From Trichosporon coremiiforme (taxonomy: Eukaryota; Basidiomycota; Tremellomycetes; Trichosporonales; Trichosporonaceae), in contig BCJJ01000001.1 of the NCBI GenBank assembly GCA_039545355.1, positions 299,760-363,759 on the forward strand: a stretch of 64,000 bases of DNA, given 5' to 3'. Position 1 is the first letter of the stretch. Each line of letters opens with the position of its first letter. The notes below the pieces were generated by a model. It made no database searches and was not told the DNA's origin. It saw only the letters and a program-made list of their open reading frames with translations. A program made the position numbers and the translations under genes. Shown piece after piece: positions 34,334-44,513 of this stretch.

Positions 34334-35687
34334 CTACTTGATCGCGGGCTCCGGTGCCGGGGGCTTCTTGTCAAAAATCCAGCCGAGGTGCGTCGTGAGC
34401 GTCTCGAAAAGGGCGAAGATCATGGCCGAGCTGGGTCCGGAACGCATGCACGTTAGCGCGCAGCCGGCGTACAGTCCGCGGATGCCACGGGACTTGTAAA
34501 TGTTCCGCGCCGTCTCGACGAAGCCCGGAACGGGCTTGTTCGGGTTCAGCTCGGCGTAGGTCTGGATGGTGCTCTTAACACTGTCGGCGGGGAAGAGCGA
34601 GACGTTGTAACAGATTCCACCTCCAGCTCCGGCCGCCATGAGCTCCCACGGCGAGAGGTCGGCCTTCGTGATCGTCACGTCGGGCGCGGCACGCTTCTGT
34701 CGCCGCGAAATGAAGTACTTCGCCAGAAGCTCGTACATGCCGAACCACGCAGCGCCGCCTCCGGTCTCACGCAGCAGCGTGCCCGTCTGTCCGAGCCAGA
34801 GACCGCGGATACCGTTCTGGCGCACCGTATCGGCGATGAGCGCGAAGGGGCCCTTCGGAGCGTTGCTCTGCGTCATGCTAGCCGGAAGGACAATCTGCGA
34901 AGCGGGCGACGCCGGTGCCTCGAGACCAGTCTTCACGATGACATCGCCGGCCGGGTGCGAGATCTGCTGCACCTGCATCCGGCACTTGATGAGCTCGATC
35001 GGGGTGAGCACGTAGGAGGTGACAGCACCCGCTCCAGCGCCGGAAAGCGCGAGCTCGGGGATCGTGAGGGGCGCATCCCGCTGAGCCTCAGGGCGGAGAG
35101 AGACTATACCCGCCTGGCAGCGGTTGTACACGAAGAACAGCGTCGCGTTCTCCATCGCCGCGCCGACGACGGGAGCGGAGAGGCCCTGCTAGTTAGCTTC
35201 TCTCCAAGAATCGTTCAGCTTCTCTTAGTTGCTTAGTTGGTAAGACTTCGACAGCATCGGACGCCGGGCCGGTGCCGGTGTGGCTTATGCACACATGATC
35301 CGGAACAAGGATTCCGCAGTTCCGCCACGGCGTGTGTCGCACGTCTCCGAAGTGTGGGGGCACACCGGCGCCGAATCCAGACAAAGCAGATACTCACGGC
35401 ATACAGACCACGGAAGCCCTCGTTCTTCAGCGTCTTCTTGAAGCAGTCCAGCGGACCCGTGAAGGACAGAGGGCGGTCGGTCGGCTGGCTCTGCAGTCGG
35501 ACCTTGACGAGGTCTAGGGTTAATAAGCTGAGAGTCGTTCACCAACTTACCGAAAGGATGTTCAAACAGCTTGGCGGCCATACCTGCCATCTGCCTGTCA
35601 GCTTGGCCCAACGTGACCAGAAAGTGAAAGTGAACTCACACTGCCAAAGACTAGGTCACGGACGGCGCCATTGTCGTCGCTGCCCAT
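34334..35687 (-). CDS. ORT1: Mitochondrial carrier, ornithine (ORT1/ARG-13) type
   Basis: Four exons (35687-35640, 35590-35551, 35513-35398, 35185-34334) sum to 352 codons (351 aa). Three repeats of the mitochondrial carrier fold are present: [10 protein letters not shown] in the first, [11 protein letters not shown] in the second, and [11 protein letters not shown] in the third, each followed by a (G)xxGLYxG- or [12 protein letters not shown] turn. The RM of the second repeat contact region and the [11 protein letters not shown] stretch resemble ornithine carriers. In fungi these exchange ornithine across the inner membrane for arginine synthesis. The third repeat has Ala-Asp where others keep Pro-x-Asp. 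An insert of about 35 residues sits after repeat-two helix 3. Introns are 49, 37 and an unusually long 212 nt. Confidence 0.85.
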
Positions 35688-36177
35688 ACTGCTGGGTCTC
35701 TTTCCTCGTTACTGTGGGCTAAATTCGGCGGTGGAGGGTTGTTCAAGTGTCGTCAGGTAGGTCCAGATCACAAGTCACAGATCGCGCAGTGCCGATGTCG
35801 TACGTCTCGTCGATGGAATATGAAGAGGAAGCGATGTGTGTCGAGAAGACGAGAATAGTCGGGACAGGAAATAAAACCCGACGATCGAGCCAGTCACTAT
35901 GGAGACTTTCGCAGTTACGTAACCGCGCCCACTCTGGGGCTCCGGAGTGGCGCCAGACGCGTGCGTGTTTAGCCTGCACGCGTGAGTGTTTAGCCTGTTC
36001 CTGAGATCCTTGAGGCGGGCTAATACCTCGGTGTTCTCTGCATATTTAAGGCTTCGCAACCTTCCCAATCACTCTCAAAAGCTGGCAATGCTGTAGACGG
36101 CCCTGGAAGCACTGAATTCACGAATTTTGGCGGTCGGTGGCGCTGACAGTGCCGCCACATTGCCTGCAAACATCCTT
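35688..36177. other. Intergenic region before tRNA-Phe
   Basis: 490 nt with no coding signal. A direct repeat of CGTG(C/A)GTGTTTAGCCTG occurs twice near 35961-35999. The left part is the promoter of the carrier gene. Confidence 0.5.
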
Positions 36178-36263
36178 GGGATGATAGCTCAGTTGGGATA
36201 GCGCGAGAGTGAAGCTTCAGAAGTCAATTCTTGAGGTCGGGCGTTCGATCCGCCCTCGTCCCA
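36178..36263 (+). tRNA. tRNA-Phe (anticodon GAA) with 13-nt intron
   Basis: Acceptor stem GGGATGA pairs with TCGTCCC; the D arm is GCTC-AGTTGGGAT-AGC; anticodon stem CGAGA pairs with TCTTG; variable loop AGGTC; T arm GGGCG-TTCGATC-CGCCC; discriminator A. The anticodon loop reads G-T-GAA-G. A 13-nt intron follows position 37 and contains CTTC, complementary to the anticodon, as is usual in eukaryotic tRNA-Phe introns. A and B boxes are intact. CCA is not encoded. Confidence 0.93.
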
Positions 36264-36265
36264 TC

Positions 36266-36270
36266 TTTTT
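36266..36270 (+). terminator. Pol III terminator of tRNA-Phe
   Basis: A T5 run begins two bases after the discriminator of tRNA-Phe, the usual RNA polymerase III stop signal. Confidence 0.85.
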
Positions 36271-36711
36271 CATCTTTGCCGCCCTGTAGATCTGGGAGTA
36301 CTGCCGGATCGTCAGCCGGTCGCTACCGGAGACAATCTGCATGCCAGGCACGCCGTACCTTGATTTGTGGCATGCGAGTTATCTCCAGTGATATCATCCT
36401 CATTCAGAGGGAAGTAGGCCTGAGCGGATAAAGAGCTCTGTGCAGCGCTCACACCGCGCGCACTGCTCGCCACTGGACATCGGCTCCTCTCGATCGCACC
36501 CTCGACAGCGAGTATGCAGTACTCATCACAGGGCAAGCAGTTGCCAACGCATCACCACTCATCACATACCGCGCCGACTCGTGCGACTCGGTCCAGCTCC
36601 GACACCGACGCTCCCTGTGCTCTCTCCAGCCCTGCTCTCAGCGCTCGGCCGCCGCCTTCCCACCCACACCCACCTGCCCGTGGCCCTCTGGCCATCACCA
36701 CATACAAGTCT
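36271..36711. other. Promoter and leader of the DUF1349 gene
   Basis: The right half is C/T-rich, typical of fungal leaders. The frame of the next gene is open back to an ATG at 36514, which would add 66 residues of Ser/His/Pro-rich low-complexity sequence; I regard that part as untranslated. Confidence 0.45.
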
Positions 36712-37392
36712 ATGAGCGCCGACGCAGTAGTCGTCCCCGGCCTGCCACTCCTTGACTGGGCCCTAAAGCCCGGACGAGCGTATGTGACGCAGTCCAGCCT
36801 GTTTCTGGAAGCGAACGGGTCGACGGACTGGTTCTGTCCGTCCTCCGAAGCTCCGCGCTTGAACGCTCGCCCCTTAGGCTTCTCCGCGCCGGGCACATTC
36901 GCCCTCTCCGCCAAGGCGAGCATCAAAGGCGAGCGCTCCGCGTACGATGCGCCGGCGCTGATTGTCTGGCGCCCGTCGAGCCCGAAGAGACACTGGGCGA
37001 AACTGTGTTTCGAGCAGGCGCCAGCGCTGTCCCCCTCGCCCTCCCCCGATGGCGAGGAGGAAGTCAACGGCGCCGCTCGGCGGAGGGATACAGGGAGTAC
37101 TGGCCCCGTGTCGGTCGTGAACCACGCCGACGCCTCTGACGACGCCTCCCACGGCGCAACCGAGGGGGAGGCACTCTACCTCCGCGTCTCTCGGACTGCG
37201 AGCTCCAGCTTCGCGTTCCACTCCAGCTCGGACGGGAGGAAATGGGACCTGCTGAGGATCTTCGAGCTCGGGGGCGAAGGCGAGATCAGGGCTGGATTCC
37301 TCGCCCAGTGTCCCACTGGGAGCGGGTGCGAGTGCCGTTTTGAGGAGATCAGGCTCGGACAGCCGCCGAGGAACCTCCGTGATGGCACTTGA
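36712..37392 (+). CDS. DUF1349 (Ree1-like, concanavalin-fold) protein
   Basis: The 226-residue frame starts at an ATG in a good context just before the conserved part. It shows the DUF1349 pattern: WALKPGRAYVTQSSLFLEA, a DWFCP segment, the central ALxVWRP strand, then LRVSRTASSSFAFHSSSDGRKWDLLRIFEL and AGFLAQCPTGSGCECRFEEIRL. These are beta-sandwich strands of the concanavalin-like lectin/glucanase superfamily. Yeast Ree1 belongs here and is linked to enolase regulation during galactose use, but most members have no known ligand. An acidic, poorly conserved insert of about 40 residues interrupts the middle. No signal peptide is seen, so it is probably cytosolic. Confidence 0.78.
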   Translation: MSADAVVVPGLPLLDWALKPGRAYVTQSSLFLEANGSTDWFCPSSEAPRLNARPLGFSAPGTFALSAKASIKGERSAYDAPALIVWRPSSPKRHWAKLCFEQAPALSPSPSPDGEEEVNGAARRRDTGSTGPVSVVNHADASDDASHGATEGEALYLRVSRTASSSFAFHSSSDGRKWDLLRIFELGGEGEIRAGFLAQCPTGSGCECRFEEIRLGQPPRNLRDGT

Positions 37393-38671
37393 GTCTGTTC
37401 CGATGCCGTGACGGAATGATCACTCATCGCTGGTCGATCATCACCCAACTGCCCCCGCACCTTCGCTCCGCTCTGCTCCCATACTGTCGTGCTCCCCCCG
37501 TTCCCGCTGGAATCAGCCGGACACATGCCTGCGGACCTAATCCCGCCCGACCCAACATACCTCCATCTACGACGATACCGACCACAACATAGCGCCTAAT
37601 GACCTGATGACACTGCGGCGCGCGACCTGTTTTCTTCTTTACTTTTCTGTTGAACTTGGCCATTCCCTGGTTTGTAGCTCTTGTTAGGAACGAAGCCTAA
37701 TTAACCTAGCCGGCCGTCATGTGGGCGGCCCAAGTGACATATTGCTCGAGGTGGAGAGAGCCGGCGAGGTCCGTTGGCGTCCTGGCGTACTGGCGTACTG
37801 GCGTACTGGCTTCCGAGTCCCGAGGCCCCGTGGAGAAGAGGGATGCGGGCGGCACTGGCGCACTGGAACTGAATGCATGGTAGTACCTGTTAGAGGGGAA
37901 GAGTGACCGGTTAGGAGGCGGACAGATTTCCGAGTGTAGAGAGAGGAAGACGGTGGACATGACCGCGGCCGATCGGTGAACCCGACTGGTCGTGGTCTGT
38001 GGGCCGTTGTGTGGGGCTCGCTCTTGTCCGCCGGCCTGGAGGATGCCGGGTAAAGCATGGCCGGGGCAGCCGAGAGGGCCGCGGGGTTCGGGACGTACTA
38101 TGCCCGCGCTTGCTCAGCTCGAGCTCGCGGGCCTGCGGGACGTGGGCTGTATGGGCTAATCAAGGGTCTATAGCACGATTTGGTCCCGCGCCTATTGGCT
38201 CACCCCAATCCTCGCTCCTAATCCAATGGAAATGACAAAGCCGTCTCACCTAACTCTCAATCTACGGGCTCGACTTTTTCCTCGGTCCATCCACCCACCC
38301 ACCCTTTGCCCCCTTGCCCACACCTACCACGCCTACCCACCCCTTGCGGCCTATACGGCCTACGGCCACCCAGTACCCAGTTACGCTGACGATCCTTCGC
38401 TTAACTGCGACTCCGTTCCACGCCTCGGCAAGCATCAACCACATCCCGGCTCATCGCATTCTCCACATTTCTTCATCCCTCACCACCACTTCTTCTCACC
38501 TGTGCCATTCGCTTCGACGACCTCGCTGCATTCGACGTTGAACACAAACAACAGCTGAGCAGCTGAAATCCCGCTGACGGATTCCGAGGCGTTCCCTTAT
38601 TTTCGCCGCGAACCGAACCCCACTTGATCCGACGACCCTACAGCAACCACACCACCACACCCACCCACATC
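37393..38671. other. Intergenic region, promoter of RIB1
   Basis: About 1.3 kb without a gene. CTGGCGTA is repeated three and a half times at 37782-37810. The last 400 nt are strongly C/T-rich and form the promoter and leader of the GTP cyclohydrolase gene. Confidence 0.55.
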
Positions 38672-40279
38672 ATGCCCGCGACAGCAACCGTCTCTCCTTC
38701 TCTTCCCCACCAGCAGCCGGCCCAGCACCAAGTCTCCCAGGGCGACCTCGACATTCTCTCCCTCCTCACCGCAGACGCCCCCAACCCGAACAAGAAGAAG
38801 GGCCTCCCCCGCCGAGACCAGCCGCTCGACTCGCTGCTCCTCACGGCCGTCCTCGCAGGTAGCGACAAGGTCACGAGACACCACTTCGGACACGGCACGA
38901 TGCCCTACGCCACCTGCGATGAGAGCCGGCCCCAGTCCCCCATCCCCCCGCGGAAGAGCATGCAAGCGCCCCGCTCCGAGCGCCTTGCCAAAGAGCAGGC
39001 CGAGGCTGCCGTGGAGCAGTTGGAGCAGCCCGCTAAGGTTGCGGCACCCGCCGCCCCTGTCTCTGCTGCGCCCGTTGCCATCGCTGAGCGCAAGCGACGG
39101 ATGTCGATCGACCCTCAGCCCGTCAGCCAGCTCCTTCAGCAGGCTTCGCCCGCCCACGTCAACTTCTACCACGGCCGTGGCATGCCCGTCGGCAAGCCCT
39201 CGGGCCAGCCGCAGGTCAAGTGCATGGCGCGCACCCGTGTGCCTACCCCCCACGGTGAGGTTTTCCTGCACCTCTACCACAATTCGCACGACAACAAGGA
39301 GCACCTTGCAATTGTGATGGACCCGATCCAGCTCGACCCCGAGGCCCGCGCCGCCGCTCCGAAGGGCCGCAAGGAGATCCGCTCGCGATCACTCGACGCC
39401 GTCTGGCGTGACGGCGAGACCGAGATGGAGCGTGTCGTCCGCGGTGCCTATGTCGATCGGCTCCACCCTGGAGGCGAGGGACAGGCTTCCAAGGCGAAAT
39501 CGCAGGCCGAGTACGATGCCGAGGACGCCATGGGCGAAGACGACGGAACCGACATTCGCCCCCTCGTGCGCATCCACTCCGAGTGCTTCACGGGCGAGAC
39601 GATCGGCTCGCTCCGCTGCGACTGCGGCGAGCAGCTCGACGAGGCCATGCGCCGCATCGCCGAGCCCCAGCGGTTATACTCCGACGCTACCTCTGAGTAC
39701 CTCCCGACACCCGAGGCTTCGCGTGCCCCGTCACCGCACCAGCGGGGACAGCTCGTGCCGGGCCGCGGTGTCGTCATCTACATGCGGCAAGAGGGCCGCG
39801 GTATCGGTCTCCTTGAGAAGATCCGCGCCTACAACCTCCAAGACCTGGGCCACGACACTGTCACGGCGAACCTGATGCTGGGCCACGGCGCGGACGAGCG
39901 GACATACGCCGTCGCTGCCGAGATCCTGCGCGACCTCGGACTGGCCGGCGACGAGGCGCTCGGCAAGGGCGGTGTGCGCCTGCTGACGAACAACCCCGAG
40001 AAGGTTGTCGGTCTCAGCGGCGAGGGCATCCGCATCTCTGACCGTGTCGGCATGGTCCCGCGCGACTGGCAATGCCGCCATGACTGCCCCAGCGCGGCCG
40101 AGGAGAAGGAGTACGACGAGTGGCGTGCACGAAGAGCAGGCGTCGGTCTTCTCGGCGCGACGACGACGCGCGCCCCGGAACTTGACAAGTACCTCCGCAC
40201 GAAAATCGAGCGCATGGGCCATATGATCGACATCCCAGAGTCGACTGAGACGACCGAGGTGAACGAGCAGGCCTCTTAA
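38672..40279 (+). CDS. RIB1: GTP cyclohydrolase II
   Basis: The 535-residue intronless frame carries all key features of GTP cyclohydrolase II, the first committed enzyme of riboflavin synthesis, which opens GTP and releases formate and pyrophosphate. The zinc site is in HSECFTGETIGSLRCDCGEQL (one Cys, then a Cys-x-Cys pair). Then come VVIYMRQEGRGIGL, the NLQDLGHDTVTANLMLG helix, and LLTNNPEKV near the end. About 250 residues precede the catalytic domain, longer than in bacteria, and an insert of about 35 residues sits between the zinc site and the GVVIYMRQ strand. The start at 38672 follows a clean ATG in ACATCATG context; the frame is open further upstream but without another ATG. Confidence 0.96.
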   Translation: MPATATVSPSLPHQQPAQHQVSQGDLDILSLLTADAPNPNKKKGLPRRDQPLDSLLLTAVLAGSDKVTRHHFGHGTMPYATCDESRPQSPIPPRKSMQAPRSERLAKEQAEAAVEQLEQPAKVAAPAAPVSAAPVAIAERKRRMSIDPQPVSQLLQQASPAHVNFYHGRGMPVGKPSGQPQVKCMARTRVPTPHGEVFLHLYHNSHDNKEHLAIVMDPIQLDPEARAAAPKGRKEIRSRSLDAVWRDGETEMERVVRGAYVDRLHPGGEGQASKAKSQAEYDAEDAMGEDDGTDIRPLVRIHSECFTGETIGSLRCDCGEQLDEAMRRIAEPQRLYSDATSEYLPTPEASRAPSPHQRGQLVPGRGVVIYMRQEGRGIGLLEKIRAYNLQDLGHDTVTANLMLGHGADERTYAVAAEILRDLGLAGDEALGKGGVRLLTNNPEKVVGLSGEGIRISDRVGMVPRDWQCRHDCPSAAEEKEYDEWRARRAGVGLLGATTTRAPELDKYLRTKIERMGHMIDIPESTETTEVNEQAS

Positions 40280-40896
40280 CAGCTCTTTGTATCACGCCCC
40301 TAACGGGCACAGCACAGCACCGGCATCAAACACATCGCACGCACGCATCTTTGGACTCTGACCCTTGGAGATCTGGAGTGGGAGTCGGGGGATCAGAGAA
40401 TCGTCTCCGCATCAGGGCTCGACCACACGACATTTTGTAAAACTGTAATGCACCAATAGCTAAAGCACACCAATGTGTCGCGCACCGTCGAAGCATGACC
40501 GCATGACTGCATGACCGCATGACGACAGCCGTGGGCACAGAGTGGGAGTTGAATCAACTGTGGTCCAGCGACAGGAACGTAATGGATGGATTAGGCTTAT
40601 TAGGCTATTAGGACCGGCTCAAGTGGACCGCGGTATGGGGTTAATTAGAAATTTTGAGCGCGTGAGGAACGCGACCCCGCATCACACGTCCACCGTCAGA
40701 ACTGCAGACGCGCCACCCGCTGGGTCTCGAGACGATAACAAGCCCTCGCACCTGCACACTACACACCATCTCATCGCCCGTCTCGTCTCCTCTCTCTTCA
40801 TTCAACTCGTCTGTGGGGCGCCTCTTTCTCCTCCCTCTCATTCCCCCCCCCCCCTTCTTTCCTCTCTCTTGCCGCCCCTCGCAATTGTAACTTATC
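40280..40896. other. Intergenic region with GCATGACN repeats
   Basis: GCATGAC plus one variable base is repeated four times in tandem at 40493-40524. The last 120 nt before the next gene are almost pure pyrimidine, including a C12 run near 40843-40854, and form its promoter or leader. Confidence 0.6.
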
Positions 40897-43800
40897 ATGA
40901 CCGCGGCAGAGGAGAAGCGACGAGTGAGTCCCCCTTTCCTGCCATGTCCGCGCGCATCAGCACACCCCGCATACACCCGCAACACGTGGGATACTGACAT
41001 TCAGGACGCGCTCGAAAAGCTGAAGCGAAGGGCAGCAGGCTCAACTCCTGGCGGCCCAACGCGCCCAATAGTCATAGACTCAGCGACACCATCACCAGAC
41101 CCAGCGCGCGTGCTCGTCCCCGCGTCCAGCTCGCCCGTTCGCTCCCCGGCACCCACGATGGGGCGCACGCAGATCCCCTCCTCGAACCTTGGCCGCCTTG
41201 TCACGTCCCCGACCAGGAAGAGCCTCGGAGAGTACTCACCCAGCTCGCCGCAGCCACTCTCACGGCTTAAGCGGAGGGCGGACCCGGACGCTTCTCCGAC
41301 ACGATCGGCGTCGACCTCCGCGACGTCAGCTTCCGCCCCCGCCTCCGCTACCGCTTCGCGCTCAGCCTCTGTTGCCGCGTCGGCATCGAAGCCGGCCCTT
41401 CCCCGCAAGGGACCGCCGAAACTCGTCGCGGCCGCGCGAGACCAGCACAATGCCGACGTCGAGGCGCGCATTCAGAAACTGTTAGGCCAGTTCCCGAAAG
41501 CGAACCGTGCCGAGGTACACCAGGCGATCCTCCGGAATCCAGGCAACACGGAGGCGGTCCTGGATCGGGTGCGCGAAGCGCACGAGCGCGGCCTGAACGC
41601 CGAGCGGCAAGCGCAGAACAGCACCGCCGTCGCGAGCAAGCTTAAGAGCTACGCGTTTGCGCCGACGCCGTCGCCGTCCACGCCCTCGAGCTCGCCCGCG
41701 TCCCCCTTCTCCGCGTCGCCGTTTGGATCCGCCTCGTCCCGCCCACGACCTACTGTGACGACCACGATCGAGTCGCCGAAGAAGAAGCGCAGGAACGAGA
41801 ACTCGACGATTTACGCGAAGCGCGCCAAGGCGGGCGACAAGCTCAAGCGGGACGCCGACGAGGAGAGCGCCGCTGAGAGCGGGGCCGAGAGCGACGGCTC
41901 GGACGCGTGGAGCGGAGAGGACACGCGGGTGCGGAAGAAGAAGCGCACCATCGAGGATGACGACGACGAGATCGACGCCGAGGGCGCGGCCCTGCGGGGA
42001 TTCAACGAGGACAGCGTCGAGACGCTCATGGGTACGATTGCGTGCAGCGAAGAGCAGGCGAACAAGATCATCTCCCTGCGGCCGTACGCTGATGCCGACG
42101 AGGTCGCGGCCAAGCTGCGCAAGGCGCGCGGCGTGTCGTTCAAGCTCTTTGAGCAGTACGTCGACATCATGGAGGGGTACGTGCAAATCGACTCGTGCCT
42201 GAACCGGTGTGAGAGCATCGCGGACGAGATTGCCAACACGCTGTCTGTGTGGAAGGGCGCGTCGACCGCCAGCGACTCTGTGACGGGCACGCCATCCAAC
42301 CTGAACGACGTCAAGGTCGACGTCGCCAAGGTTTCCGAGCTGCTCTTAAGCGAGACAAACACGCACAAGAAGAAGATCCTCGCGTCGTACATCCGCCAGC
42401 AGCCGTCGCTGCTGTCCGACGGCACCGTGCTCAAGGACTACCAGCTGCTCGGTATTAACTGGCTCAACTTGCTCTTCAGCCGCAAGATCGGGTGCATCCT
42501 CGCCGACGAAATGGGTCTCGGCAAGACGATTCAGGTCATTGCGTTCCTTGCACATTTGAAGGAGCGCGGCATCCATGGCCCGCACATGATCTTTGTTCCT
42601 GCGTCCACGCTCGAGAACTGGACGCGCGAGTTTGAGCGCTTCGCCCCCGACATCAACGTCGACACGTACTACGGCTCGCAGGCTGAGCGCGTCGAGCTCC
42701 GCTCAGAGCTCAAGCACAAGTTCCGAGCGGGCGAGCTCGAGGTTGTGCTCGCGTCCTACACGCAGGTGCAGAGCCACGACGACCTGGCCTTCTTCAAGAA
42801 GAAGATTGAGTTCGAGACGTGTGTCTACGACGAGGCGCACATGCTCAAGAACTTTGTGAGCAAGCGGTACACCGACCTGCTCTCGATCAAGCCGCGATGG
42901 CGCCTGCTCCTGACTGGCACACCAGTGCAGAACAACCTGCAGGAGCTCGTGTCGCTGCTCATGTTCATCCACCGCACCGTCTTTGCCGAGGCCGAGCCCC
43001 ATCTTCGTGCCATCTTCAAGGTGCAGAGTGGTGGCGCAGGCGGTGCAGGCGCGCAAGCGAGCATGCTGAGCCAGAACCGCGTGTCGCGCGCACGCACGAT
43101 GCTGACGCCGTTCGTCCTGAGACGACGCAAGGCACACGTCCTCACGCTCCCGCCCAAGATCGAGACGACCGAGGAGTGCGAGATGACACCGACCCAGGCA
43201 AAACTGTACCGCGACACGCTGCTTAGGAGCCGCAAGGCGATCGCGTCGATGAGCGAGGACGCGCTTGAGGCTGCCGCCGACGGCGACGTCGACGAGGACG
43301 GCAAGCCGAAAGCGACCAAGGGGAAGAAGAAGGCGGCGCCGGCGCGGGACCAGTCGAGCGCCAACATTCTCATGGAACTGCGCAAGGCTGCCTCACACCC
43401 TCTGCTGTTCAGACGCATCTACACGATGCCCAAGCTGAAGCAGATCGCGCGCGCGTGCCTGAACACGCCGACCTGGTGCGACTCCAACTTTGACTATGTC
43501 GTCGAGGACCTCGAGGTCATGACGGACGCCGAGATCCACAGTTTCGTGAAGGAGCACGAGGAGCTGGCGCACTTTGCGCTCGACGAGAAGGAGTTCCTCG
43601 AGGGCGGCAAGATGGCCGCGCTGTTGCGGATCATCGAACGCTGCGAGGCAGAGGGCAAGCGCCTCCTGCTCTTCTCGCAGTTCACCATGATTCTGAACAT
43701 TCTCGAGGTCGCGCTCACGTCAAAGGGGGTGCGGTACGTGCGTCTCGACGGGCAGACGCGCACGGACGAGCGTCAAAGCATAGTCGACGAGTTCAACGAG

Positions 43801-44268
43801 GACCCTTCCATTCCCGTCTTCTTACTGTCCACGAAAGCGGGTGGTGTCGGGATCAATCTCACCGCTGCCTCTGTCGTCGTCATCTTCGACCAGGACTTCA
43901 ACCCGCACAACGACAAGCAGGCCGCCGACCGCGCGTATCGCATCGGCCAAGAACGGCCCGTCGAAGTCATCAAGCTGCTGAGCAAGGGGAGCATTGACGA
44001 GGACATTGCGGCCATCGGGCAGACCAAGCTCCAGCTCGATGACATGGTCGGCGGCGACGGCGTCGCGACGGGAGCCGGCACGCCGGCCACAGACGCGAGC
44101 GACGACAAGACGGCCGCAGAGGTCAAAAAGTCTCTCCTCAAGACGCTCCGCACCAAGTTTGAGGCAGAGGGCGGCGCAGAGAGCAAGGAGGCCACGCCCG
44201 ACGTGGAGATGGTCGACGAGGTCGCGCCGAGCTCGCAGCCGAAGCGGGCGCGAGGCGTGGCGCGATGA
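40897..44268 (+). CDS. FUN30: Fun30/SMARCAD1-type SNF2 chromatin remodeller
   Basis: Exon 1 is 27 nt (40897-40923), followed by an 81-nt intron and exon 2 (41005-44268), together 1,097 codons. The N terminus is disordered. Residues about 160-200 form a CUE-like helical domain (IQKLLGQFPKANRAEVHQAI). The SNF2 ATPase has motif I DEMGLGKT at about 508, motif II DEAH at about 617, LLTGTPVQNN, and the C-terminal lobe with LLLFSQF, TKAGGVGINLT and ADRAYRIGQ (about 980). CUE plus SNF2 in this order defines Fun30/SMARCAD1, which slides nucleosomes and supports silencing and DNA-end resection. The intron is a multiple of three with no stop, so an unspliced form would add 27 residues. Confidence 0.93.
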   Translation: MTAAEEKRRVSPPFLPCPRASAHPAYTRNTWDTDIQDALEKLKRRAAGSTPGGPTRPIVIDSATPSPDPARVLVPASSSPVRSPAPTMGRTQIPSSNLGRLVTSPTRKSLGEYSPSSPQPLSRLKRRADPDASPTRSASTSATSASAPASATASRSASVAASASKPALPRKGPPKLVAAARDQHNADVEARIQKLLGQFPKANRAEVHQAILRNPGNTEAVLDRVREAHERGLNAERQAQNSTAVASKLKSYAFAPTPSPSTPSSSPASPFSASPFGSASSRPRPTVTTTIESPKKKRRNENSTIYAKRAKAGDKLKRDADEESAAESGAESDGSDAWSGEDTRVRKKKRTIEDDDDEIDAEGAALRGFNEDSVETLMGTIACSEEQANKIISLRPYADADEVAAKLRKARGVSFKLFEQYVDIMEGYVQIDSCLNRCESIADEIANTLSVWKGASTASDSVTGTPSNLNDVKVDVAKVSELLLSETNTHKKKILASYIRQQPSLLSDGTVLKDYQLLGINWLNLLFSRKIGCILADEMGLGKTIQVIAFLAHLKERGIHGPHMIFVPASTLENWTREFERFAPDINVDTYYGSQAERVELRSELKHKFRAGELEVVLASYTQVQSHDDLAFFKKKIEFETCVYDEAHMLKNFVSKRYTDLLSIKPRWRLLLTGTPVQNNLQELVSLLMFIHRTVFAEAEPHLRAIFKVQSGGAGGAGAQASMLSQNRVSRARTMLTPFVLRRRKAHVLTLPPKIETTEECEMTPTQAKLYRDTLLRSRKAIASMSEDALEAAADGDVDEDGKPKATKGKKKAAPARDQSSANILMELRKAASHPLLFRRIYTMPKLKQIARACLNTPTWCDSNFDYVVEDLEVMTDAEIHSFVKEHEELAHFALDEKEFLEGGKMAALLRIIERCEAEGKRLLLFSQFTMILNILEVALTSKGVRYVRLDGQTRTDERQSIVDEFNEDPSIPVFLLSTKAGGVGINLTAASVVVIFDQDFNPHNDKQAADRAYRIGQERPVEVIKLLSKGSIDEDIAAIGQTKLQLDDMVGGDGVATGAGTPATDASDDKTAAEVKKSLLKTLRTKFEAEGGAESKEATPDVEMVDEVAPSSQPKRARGVAR

Positions 44269-44513
44269 GTCGCGCGGTAGAAGAATGTCGCATAGAACCA
44301 ACAGTAGCATACAAATCCATATTTATATAAACCACCTGCAAGCGTACCTACGTGCACAGATTGACCGAATTACTCTATGCATTGCATCTGTTCCTGTACG
44401 AGAGCACCGGCTTTGCTGATTGACGGCAGAGGTTGGGAGTGTCACGTGCCCTGGTTGCCACTGTTATCAGTGGTGCCTGAACGTTAGAGATTGTTGACAA
44501 CAGACAACTTTAC

